Positions 1-5,173 of a stretch of DNA of 5,173 nt are shown here, in pieces. The notes below the pieces were generated by a model. That model saw only the letters and a program-made list of their open reading frames with translations. It made no database searches and had not been told where the DNA came from. Location: NCBI GenBank assembly GCA_021820805.1, contig JAKADF010000293.1, forward strand, positions 1 to 5,173, read 5' to 3'. A program made the position numbers and the translations under genes. How positions within the stretch are numbered: position 1 is the first letter of the stretch; each line of letters opens with the position of its first letter. This DNA comes from Bacillota bacterium. Its GTDB lineage: Bacteria; Bacillota; Bacilli; Alicyclobacillales; Alicyclobacillaceae.

Positions 1-443
1 CTTCGCAAACATGGCTTAGCGTAAATAAAGCGCAGAAGACGGTCATTTTAACCCTTGTCGCAAATTATGATTCGTCAAATGGCGGCATGAACTTTGACGG
101 CTATAGTAAAGGCCAAATGGAGGTTGATGTGCCACAAGGTTGGAAGATTACGATACATTTTAGTAATGCGAGCGGACAAATGACGCATTCTGCGATGGTG
201 GTTCCTTTCTCAAGGCACACCGATATGAATTTTTCAACTTCATCCCTTGCGTTTGCTGGAGCAACAACACCGAATCCTAGTCTAGGAACGTCCAAAGGAG
301 TATATCAGGATTTCACGTTTACTGCAAACAAAACTGGTCAATATGCAATCGTGTGCGGTGTTCCGAGCCATGCATCAATGGGAATGTGGGACACTTTAAA
401 TATCAAGGATAATTCGTCTAGCCCAGCAATAAAGACCAGTTAA
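1..443 (+). CDS. Sulfocyanin-type blue copper protein, 5' partial
   Basis: Small exported electron carrier with a mononuclear type 1 copper site. The frame is open from base 3 to the left edge, and the upstream residues (SQTWLSVNKAQKTVILTLVA) continue the family pattern. The ATG at 87 is therefore an internal Met, and the true start and signal peptide lie outside the window. About 147 C-terminal residues are seen. The cupredoxin ligands are visible: His in MTHSAMVV (codon 186-188), then Cys (354-356), His (369-371) and a Met in CGVPSHASMGMW. The family pattern favours the Met before Trp (384-386), but another Met lies two residues earlier. The NGGMNFDGYSKG and AFAGATTPNPSLG segments are also typical of sulfocyanin (soxE in Sulfolobus) rather than plastocyanin or amicyanin. 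By family, it would pass electrons outside the membrane to or from a terminal oxidase. The last codons overlap a terminator. Family call is firm; the redox partner is unknown. Confidence 0.88.
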   Translation, partial: SQTWLSVNKAQKTVILTLVANYDSSNGGMNFDGYSKGQMEVDVPQGWKITIHFSNASGQMTHSAMVVPFSRHTDMNFSTSSLAFAGATTPNPSLGTSKGVYQDFTFTANKTGQYAIVCGVPSHASMGMWDTLNIKDNSSSPAIKTS

Positions 444-460
444 GCTGGGCTTTGTTTTTA
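420..460 (+). terminator. Rho-independent terminator of the sulfocyanin gene
   Basis: An 8-base perfect stem (AGCCCAGC at 420-427, GCTGGGCT at 444-451) encloses a 16-base loop and is followed by a T-rich tract, TTTGTTTTTA. The left arm lies inside the coding sequence and the TAA stop (441-443) sits at the end of the loop. On the opposite strand the stem is not followed by a T tract, so it is a poor terminator for the converging patB gene, although read-through could still form the hairpin. Confidence 0.85.
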
Positions 461-501
461 TAGTAAAGAACGTCAAACAGGGTTTGTAAGTTTTTTGTTT
501 T

Positions 502-1677
502 TTATGTTAGCGAATTGACTGCCTGCTCAATACGGTAAAGCCCTTCTTCTAATAAAGATCTTGGACATGCAATGTTGATTCTTTCGAATCCGCTTCCTTC
601 GGGGCCGAAAATATGGCCGTCATCAAGAGCGACACCTCCAAGGGTCCGCATGAATTGTTCTAGTTTTAGGGCATCCATGTTTAAGCTTCGGCAGTCAAGC
701 CAAACCAAGTATGTCCCTTCCGGCTTTATAACTTTAATCTTTGGAATCCTTTTTTCAATAAATTGAGTCAAAAAATCTAAGTTTCCTTTTAGATAATCAA
801 GGAGTTCATCTAACCATTCTTCCCCTTGAGTATAGGCTGTTTCTAAGGCGTAGAGACCAAATGTGTTACCAAGGGTTAACCCTAAGCGTTCGACAAAATT
901 TGTGTAGCGTGCACGTAATCCCTCGTTTGCAATGATAATATTTGAGGTTTGCAGACCTGCCAGATTAAACGTTTTGCTTGGAGCAGTGCATATTATTGAA
1001 TTCGCAGCGAATTCTTCGGACAAGGCTGCAAATGGAGTATGAATAAAATCTTTATATACTAGGTCAAAATGGATTTCATCAGAAACGACTAAAACATCGT
1101 TATCTTTACAAATTTGTCCAAGATTAAGTAGTTCATCTCTTGTCCATACTCTCCCGACAGGATTATGAGGGCTGCATAGGATAAGCATTTTGGCACCTGC
1201 ACGTACTTTAGCCTCTAAATCGTCATAATCCATTGTGTACCGTTCTCCATCGAATTTGAGCGGGTTGTATACGATTTGCCTGCCACTTGCCTCAACCATT
1301 TTCGAAAATGGATAATAAACTGGACTCTGGATGATAACATTATCTCCTGGCTCCGTGAATGCATTAACAATAAACCCAAGCGCCGGAACGACACCTGGGC
1401 TGTGACAAATCCATTCTTTCTGTATGTGCCAATCGTGGCGCTTTTGCATCCAGGAACAAATAGAATCCAGGTAGGATTCGGTTCGTAAAGTATAGCCGTA
1501 GATTCCGTGAGCCGCACGTTTTGTTAAAGCATCAATAACAGGCATGGGGCATGGAAAATCCATGTCAGCAACCCACATAGATATTAGGTCTTTGCTCCCG
1601 AATGTGTTCTCTAAGCCGTCCCATTTCACGGATGCGGTATTGAAACGATTGATAACTACATCAAAGTTGTACTTCAT
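502..1677 (-). CDS. patB: PatB/MalY-family PLP-dependent C-S lyase (cystathionine beta-lyase type)
   Basis: Cytosolic fold-type I PLP enzyme of 391 residues, the usual length for the family. By family it performs beta-elimination on cystathionine, cysteine or other S-conjugates, giving pyruvate, ammonia and a thiol, homocysteine or sulfide. Visible motifs: substrate-entry WVADMDFPCP near residue 35-44; SPVYYPF near 118-124 with the PLP-stacking Tyr; SPHNPVGRVW (169-178) with the cofactor Asn172; SDEIHFDLV (199-207) with Asp200, which pairs with the pyridine N; the Schiff-base Lys235 in APSKTFNLAG; and Arg366 in FERINIACPR, which binds the substrate carboxylate. The SDEIH and HNPVGRVW combination separates PatB/MalY from plain aspartate aminotransferases. 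The ATG is supported by AAAGGAGG at 1685-1692, seven bases upstream. It lies 51 bases downstream of the LysR-type gene on the same strand with no terminator between, so the two are probably cotranscribed. MalY in E. coli also has a regulatory role; nothing here shows one. Substrate is not determinable from sequence. Confidence 0.93.
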   Translation of the reverse strand: MKYNFDVVINRFNTASVKWDGLENTFGSKDLISMWVADMDFPCPMPVIDALTKRAAHGIYGYTLRTESYLDSICSWMQKRHDWHIQKEWICHSPGVVPALGFIVNAFTEPGDNVIIQSPVYYPFSKMVEASGRQIVYNPLKFDGERYTMDYDDLEAKVRAGAKMLILCSPHNPVGRVWTRDELLNLGQICKDNDVLVVSDEIHFDLVYKDFIHTPFAALSEEFAANSIICTAPSKTFNLAGLQTSNIIIANEGLRARYTNFVERLGLTLGNTFGLYALETAYTQGEEWLDELLDYLKGNLDFLTQFIEKRIPKIKVIKPEGTYLVWLDCRSLNMDALKLEQFMRTLGGVALDDGHIFGPEGSGFERINIACPRSLLEEGLYRIEQAVNSLT

Positions 1678-1728
1678 TAATAAGCCTCCTTTTGTAGGAC
1701 ATCACTTTGCTTCCTGATTATGTGAGTG

Positions 1729-2643
1729 TTAATCATCTGCAGTGTTTGAAATTGAGTAAAGTTTTGGATGTTTATGCAGAAAATCTTGAAATAGCGTTGT
1801 TGATTTCGTTTGGAACTCAGACTTTTTTGTAACAATTGAAAATTGCCTCCGAATCGAGGATAAACCAAGTGTAACCATGCTGAGTGTTTGTAGGGCAATT
1901 TCTTTTCGAATCGTCCATTCTGACAGGATTGTAATACCAAGACCTGCTTCGACAGCTTCTTTAATAACCTGTGTGCTGCCAAATTCCATTATTGTATTTG
2001 GGTGAATGCCATACTCCTCCATTGTACGATCCGTCACTTCCCTGGTTCCAGACCCTTTTTCACGCACAATCCATGTCTCATTTGCCAAATCGTCAGGTGT
2101 TGCTATTCGGTTTAAGCGGGTTAATCGATGGTTTGCACTGCATACGATTACAACAGTATCCTCAGCAAAATCTTCTACTTGAACGTTGTCATTTGTGCTG
2201 TGTCCTTCAATAATGCCAATATCCAATTGGCCGTTTGCTACGGATTCGACTACCTCGTGCGTGTTCGCAATTGTGATTGCCGGGCGGATATCCGGATACA
2301 CCGAGCAAAACAAAGCTAGAGCGCGGGGCAGTACGTACTCTCCGAATGTATAACTTGCACCAATGTAAAGCTGTCCACTGGGTGAATCCCGAAGATCATT
2401 GACTAAGCGCTGCATGTGGTTATACAGGCGGATTATTTCAACTGCATATGCGTATACAATCTGCCCTGCTCGATTTGTTTCTACTCTTTTATTCGTGCGA
2501 TCCAACAATTTTACCCCCATTTTCCGTTCCAATTGGGCAATCTGTTGGCTGACTGCAGGTTGAGTTGTATGTAATATTTCAGCTGCCTTTGTAAAGTTAG
2601 AAGTCTCAACTACAGCAGTATAGGTGAGCAGTTGATGGTCCAT
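1729..2643 (-). CDS. LysR-type transcriptional regulator, YeiE/CysL-like
   Basis: DNA-binding regulator of 304 residues, a standard LysR length. Residues 1-60 form the winged helix-turn-helix (FTKAAEILHTTQPAVSQQIAQ at about 17-37), followed by a linker helix to about 88. The effector domain starts at GQLYIGAS (90-97) and runs to about 295. The IGASYTFGEYVLP, VANGQLDIGIIEG and REKGSGTRE (194-202) segments resemble enterobacterial YeiE and the CysL/CbbR side of the family; in this group the GSGTRE loop helps form the effector pocket. The ATG start is supported by GGAGG on the minus strand (2651-2655), seven bases away. It is divergent from yeiH and lies just upstream of patB, an arrangement that suggests it controls both. 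YeiE homologues have been linked to sulfite response, so a sulfur-compound effector is likely but inferred. A perfect T-N11-A dyad lies 40 bases upstream of the start codon. Confidence 0.93.
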   Translation of the reverse strand: MDHQLLTYTAVVETSNFTKAAEILHTTQPAVSQQIAQLERKMGVKLLDRTNKRVETNRAGQIVYAYAVEIIRLYNHMQRLVNDLRDSPSGQLYIGASYTFGEYVLPRALALFCSVYPDIRPAITIANTHEVVESVANGQLDIGIIEGHSTNDNVQVEDFAEDTVVIVCSANHRLTRLNRIATPDDLANETWIVREKGSGTREVTDRTMEEYGIHPNTIMEFGSTQVIKEAVEAGLGITILSEWTIRKEIALQTLSMVTLGLSSIRRQFSIVTKKSEFQTKSTTLFQDFLHKHPKLYSISNTADD

Positions 2644-2679
2644 TAAACATCCTCCACGTTTTGTTACAGATATGGTAGT

Positions 2680-2708
2680 ACTATAATTAATGCTTATTAT
2701 AACAATGA
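2680..2708 (-). promoter_or_regulatory. Possible lysR-patB promoter
   Basis: Read on the minus strand, TCATTG (2703-2708) and TATAGT (2680-2685) are separated by exactly 17 bases. The -10 is close to consensus and the -35 is weak. The candidate LysR box lies between and over these elements, as expected for negative autoregulation. This is pattern matching in AT-rich DNA only. Confidence 0.35.
2683..2697. promoter_or_regulatory. Candidate LysR-type operator, ATAA-N7-TTAT
   Basis: The sequence ATAA TTAATGC TTAT is a perfect dyad with the T-N11-A layout of LysR-type boxes. It is embedded in a longer inverted repeat, TATAAT-N8-ATTATA (2682-2701). The same ATAA-N7-TTAT form is known for the LysR-type protein CcpC of Bacillus. 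It lies in the divergent lysR/yeiH region. A partial second site, ATAA-T-TTAT, follows at 2711-2719. The region is AT-rich, so chance dyads are a real concern; the spacing to both genes is what makes this one credible. Confidence 0.5.
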
Positions 2709-2719
2709 AAATAATTTAT

Positions 2720-2748
2720 TTTACTTATCAATAATCCACCCATATGCT
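2720..2748 (+). promoter_or_regulatory. Possible activator-dependent yeiH promoter
   Basis: TTTACT (2720-2725) and TATGCT (2743-2748) are separated by 17 bases, each matching four of six consensus positions. A start near 2755 would put the centre of the ATAA-N7-TTAT box at about -65, the classical LysR recognition position, and the partial second dyad near -40. An alternative is TTGTTA (2661-2666) with a perfect TATAAT (2682-2687), but its spacer is only 15 bases and the operator would cover its -10. Confidence 0.3.
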
Positions 2749-2765
2749 GGTTTTATGAACCAACT

Positions 2766-2770
2766 GGAGG
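2766..2770 (+). promoter_or_regulatory. Ribosome binding site fixing the GTG start of yeiH
   Basis: GGAGG lies seven bases before GTG at 2778 and is part of the longer stretch GGAGGTGG. No in-frame ATG near this position has comparable support, so GTG is taken as the start. Confidence 0.85.
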
Positions 2771-2777
2771 TGGAATC

Positions 2778-3842
2778 GTGTCGCTTGAAACTACATCGGC
2801 AGTGGATGCCGGAAGAAAACAGAATAAACAATCCATTTTTCAACTGAATGTAAAACAAAACGGGAAAGCATGGATTCTAGGTATCATTTTTACGTTTGTG
2901 ATTGCTTTACTTGGCCTTGGCTTGTCAAAATTACCCTTATTTGACCGAATCGGCCCGCTTGCATGTGCAATTATTATTGCTGTGTTGTATAGACAGGCTG
3001 CCGGATATCCGGAAGCGATTCGTCCCGGAATTCAATATGCCGCGAAGAAAATACTACGGTATGCCATTGTTTTGTTTGGTTTAAAGTTGAATGTTGATGT
3101 TATTTTGCATCAAGGTCTTTGGTTACTTGTCCGGGATGCCGGAACAATTACATTTGCAATCTTTGCAACTGTGGCCCTTGCTAAACTGTTTAAAGCTGAT
3201 GCATCTTTATCGTTCTTGCTTGGTGTCGGTACTGGTGTTTGCGGCGCTGCAGCAATCGCAACTGTATCGCCTATTGTAAAAGCGAAGGAAGAGGATACAG
3301 CCATAGGTGTTGGTATCATTGCGCTCATGGGCACTGTTTTTGCGATTATATATACCGTGTTAAGACCATTTTTGCCGTTATCGGCGATAAACTACGGTAT
3401 ATGGAGTGGAGTAAGCTTGCATGAAATAGCTCAAGTTGCACTTGCTGCAGCTCCTGCAGGACAAAATGCGCTTGCCATAGCACTTCTTGCAAAACTTGGA
3501 CGCGTATTCTTGCTCGTTCCTTTGAGCTTTATACTCATTTTTTGGATGAAAAGAAAAGAAAAAGGGCAGCCAGGCGGAACTAAAATCGAATTTCCATGGT
3601 TCTTGATTGGTTTCATTTTGATGAGTTTGTTCGGAAGCTATATACTTGGTAAATATATTATTCTTTCACCCCAAACGATGAATGCGATTGCTGTTGTATC
3701 TACGTTTTTGTTGACTATGGCCATGGTTGGCCTCGGACTTAATGTTAGCTTCCATGACTTGCGAACAAAAGCAGTGCGTCCTCTTATCGCTATGATTACT
3801 ACATCTATATTACTTTCAGTAATCACCTTTTTTACAATTTAA
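2778..3842 (+). CDS. yeiH: YeiH-family (UPF0324) membrane protein, putative sulfate/sulfite exporter
   Basis: Integral membrane protein of 354 residues, slightly longer than the usual 320-350 because of a hydrophilic N-terminal tail of about 30 residues. About ten hydrophobic segments follow, roughly at 31-51, 57-71, 92-110, 120-137, 144-164, 174-198, 205-224, 230-256, 272-291, 300-321 and 333-353; two are short and may be re-entrant. Family signatures are present: RPGIQYAAKKILRYAIVLFG near 82-101, GVGTGVCGAAAIATVSPIVK near 149-168, IWSGVSLHEIAQVALAA near 208-224, LAKLGRVFLLVP near 237-248, and MAMVGLGLNVS near 314-324. The charged HEIAQV and KLGRV positions inside the membrane part suggest the transport path. 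The family is annotated as a putative sulfate exporter from its links with organosulfonate degradation; transport has little direct proof. It is divergent from the YeiE/CysL-like regulator, the same pairing as yeiE-yeiH in enterobacteria. The family call is strong; the substrate is inferred. Confidence 0.92.
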   Translation: MSLETTSAVDAGRKQNKQSIFQLNVKQNGKAWILGIIFTFVIALLGLGLSKLPLFDRIGPLACAIIIAVLYRQAAGYPEAIRPGIQYAAKKILRYAIVLFGLKLNVDVILHQGLWLLVRDAGTITFAIFATVALAKLFKADASLSFLLGVGTGVCGAAAIATVSPIVKAKEEDTAIGVGIIALMGTVFAIIYTVLRPFLPLSAINYGIWSGVSLHEIAQVALAAAPAGQNALAIALLAKLGRVFLLVPLSFILIFWMKRKEKGQPGGTKIEFPWFLIGFILMSLFGSYILGKYIILSPQTMNAIAVVSTFLLTMAMVGLGLNVSFHDLRTKAVRPLIAMITTSILLSVITFFTI

Positions 3843-3876
3843 TCTATTAATACACAAACCACGCGTTGCGTATTTT

Positions 3877-3937
3877 GGCACATGAGATGACCTGTTTGTC
3901 TGTTAGTATGATAGACATCGGAATCCATGTGCCTTTT
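3877..3937 (+). terminator. Nested stem-loop with T tract after yeiH
   Basis: The outer arms GGCACATG (3877-3884) and CATGTGCC (3926-3933) are perfect 8-base complements. Inside them GAT pairs with ATC, CC with GG, and TGTCT (3897-3901) with AGACA (3913-3917), extended by G-T, T-A and T-G pairs to a 5-base loop. TTTT (3934-3937) follows directly. It starts 34 bases after the yeiH stop, so it can act as the yeiH terminator. It also ends just before the AAGGAG ribosome site (3938-3943) of the broken kelch gene, so it could instead have been a leader structure for that gene. Confidence 0.5.
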
Positions 3938-3951
3938 AAGGAGAAACAACT

Positions 3952-4835
3952 ATGAGTCGAAAGCCTTTGTGTTTTGTTTTTGGGCCATTCTTGTATTATC
4001 CTTTTCCGAGTGTTCCTCAAAAGCACCTGTTCACTTAGCGGGTCATCAAAACTTAACTTCTGCAACAAAAAACAAGGCGATGTACTAGCTGGCAGCAAAT
4101 CACGTTTGGATGTTGTTGGAGGGTATACAGGAAATGTATTTACAGTCAAGCTGACTCTTATCGTACGGTTGTAAAGGTTACAAACAATTCGAGTAAAGTA
4201 TCAGCAACCTTGCCTTACAATTTGTCTGATGCGGTATGTGTTCCTTGGTCGAAAGATGGAAAGCAAGGCCTGTTGCTCATTGGCGGTTACGATGGTGTTC
4301 ACTTCCACACCTCAATAGATTTCTTTTACCTTAATCAGGGTCATCTTACGTCCATATCGATTGGTACATTACAGGCAGGTGTTCGATATCCAGCGGTAAG
4401 TGTTTTGGACGGTTAACTGTATATTATTGGCGGGAAAGATAAAAACGGTGTTAAGAGCAATGTAATATGTCGTTTCTCAAACAAAGGTGATACTGCCAAA
4501 GTCGCAAATTTGCCAATTGGAATCGAAAAGGCTTCCAGCTTTGCAAATGGTAAGTATGTCTATGTTTTGGGTGGAATTGATTCATCTGGCAAAGTGTCAG
4601 ATGATATCTATGCACTTAATACAAAAACCAACCACATTTCACTTGTAAGCCATTTGCCGATCCACTGGCAGATATGGGGTATTTTCAAGCTGGCTCTATT
4701 GGATATCTGGCAGGCGGTACTACAGGGGCTAAGACTTCAAATGAAACTCATAAAGTTCAATTCAAACCGTACTTAATCTTGAAACTTATCATTGCACTCA
4801 TATATTTACGTGATTTATATTTGAATTTGGTTTAA
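3952..4835 (+). pseudogene. Broken kelch-repeat lipoprotein gene
   Basis: The gene begins with ATG after AAGGAG (3938-3943, 8-base spacing). Reading across frames gives an N-terminal MSRK-type signal with a hydrophobic core and Cys in SFSECSS (a poor lipobox, Glu at -1). Kelch blades follow, marked by double glycines at 4118, 4282, 4429, 4570 and 4713: VVGGYTG, LIGGYDG, IIGGKDK, VLGGIDS, LAGGTTG. Four frameshifts break it, near 3960-3962, 4067-4072, 4139-4141 and 4662-4663. Each is repaired by adding one base to a homopolymer run, and all shift the same way. An in-frame TAA at 4414-4416 (DG-stop-LYIIGG, probably once AAA) interrupts the middle. With the bases restored, the double glycines are 55, 49, 47 and 48 codons apart, the normal kelch blade length. 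The end is uncertain: similarity fades at about 4775, the unrepaired frame stops at 4776 and the repaired frame at 4835. The product would have been a secreted, membrane-anchored beta-propeller of unknown role. Confidence 0.82.
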
Positions 4836-4850
4836 ATTTAAGAGTGAATA

Positions 4851-5173
4851 TTGTTGGTAAGAAAGTGGCTAACCATTTCGGGGCTCATTGCTATGAGTGC
4901 AAGTGCTTCTGCTTGCAATAGCGGATCACAGGTAACAGGGAATCATCCCTCGTCCAAAGCTGTCTCGCATCAAAAGTGTAAAACTGCTTTACCAATAAGT
5001 AAAGCGGACTATTCCAAGTCCCCTTTACCTTGTGACATATTAATAGCAGACTGAGGAAATAACAGGCTCTTAATTGTTACACCGAACCACAAGATTGTAT
5101 GGTTCATGACACTGTAAAGCGGGGGGCCGAATAATCAAAATTCTCTTGGTGCCGATGATGCATTTTTTACGCC
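4851..5173 (+). pseudogene. Broken NHL/PQQ-like propeller lipoprotein gene, 3' partial
   Basis: One frame runs from about 4851 (TTG; TTG at 4854 also possible) to the right edge. It starts with a clear lipoprotein signal: VRKW, a hydrophobic core ISGLIAMSA, and lipobox SASAC with Cys at residue 22, then a Ser/Thr-rich linker. After SPLP comes a beta-propeller start: DILIAD-stop-GNNRLLIVTPNHKIVW, then SGGPNN and LGADDAFFTP. The GNNR and ADDAFFTP parts match NHL-type or PQQ/YncE-like propeller proteins. The frame is interrupted by TGA at 5052-5054 (one change from CGA, Arg, which would restore IADRGNNR) and by TAA at 5115-5117. Cys61 in LPCD (TGT at 5031) probably replaces a Gly. Similarity continues in the same frame after both stops, so this is nonsense decay, not a short 67-residue protein. 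No strong ribosome site is visible, so the original start is uncertain. Confidence 0.75.

Noticed and set aside
87..89. ATG at 87 as the start of the sulfocyanin gene
   Set aside because: The frame is open to the left edge and the upstream residues fit the family; no ribosome site precedes this ATG.
1215..1517. Reading frames overlapping patB in other frames on both strands
   Set aside because: They are shadows of the strongly conserved patB coding frame and carry no family motif.
3861..3871. Short ACGC-GTT-GCGT hairpin as the yeiH terminator
   Set aside because: The stem is only four pairs with a 3-base loop and no clean T tract; the larger stem-loop at 3877-3937 is a better candidate.
3847..4149. 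100-residue reading frame on the minus strand
   Set aside because: It lies opposite the hairpin and the start of the kelch gene, has no recognisable motif, and the kelch reading explains the sequence better.
4792..4821. Promoter before the second pseudogene (TTGCAC, 18 bases, TATATT)
   Set aside because: The -35 matches only three of six positions and the DNA is AT-rich, so this is not distinguishable from chance.
4851..5054. A complete 67-residue small lipoprotein
   Set aside because: Recognisable propeller sequence (GNNR, then ADDAFFTP) continues in the same frame after the stop, so this is a truncated remnant.
5052..5054. TGA read as selenocysteine or recoded
   Set aside because: A second stop (TAA) follows in frame, no selenocysteine hairpin is apparent, and the position fits an Arg in IADRGNNR.

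Overview
The window looks like a chromosomal stretch from a low-to-moderate GC, Gram-positive (Bacillota) bacterium. Start codons are preceded by strong GGAGG-type ribosome sites, intergenic DNA is AT-rich, terminators are of the Rho-independent kind, and the patB and yeiH products read as ordinary Bacillota family members. A sulfocyanin-type blue copper protein at the left edge points to an acidophile, for example of the Alicyclobacillus or Sulfobacillus kind. That assignment is inference; no rRNA or other taxonomic marker is present.

Layout from left to right: (1) the 3' part of a sulfocyanin gene on +, closed by a terminator whose stem begins inside the last codons; (2) on -, a LysR-type regulator gene followed after about 50 bases by a PatB/MalY-type PLP-dependent C-S lyase gene, almost certainly one transcript; (3) a 134-base divergent intergenic region with a perfect ATAA-N7-TTAT LysR-type operator candidate; (4) on +, a yeiH-family membrane protein gene (proposed sulfate/sulfite exporter); (5) a 57-base nested stem-loop followed by TTTT; (6) two consecutive broken genes on + for exported lipoproteins: a kelch beta-propeller with four frameshifts and one nonsense codon, and an NHL/PQQ-like propeller gene with two in-frame stops that runs off the right edge.

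Functionally, the middle of the window reads as a small sulfur module. The C-S lyase splits cysteine-type thioethers and releases reduced sulfur. The YeiH protein would remove an oxidised sulfur product. The regulator resembles the YeiE/CysL group, which in other bacteria responds to sulfur compounds and sits next to yeiH in enterobacteria. The operator candidate is placed so that one bound regulator could repress its own promoter and activate yeiH. The right third is decaying DNA: two adjacent surface-propeller genes have lost their reading frames while everything to the left is intact. I see no CRISPR, RNA gene, transposase or obvious new defence system.
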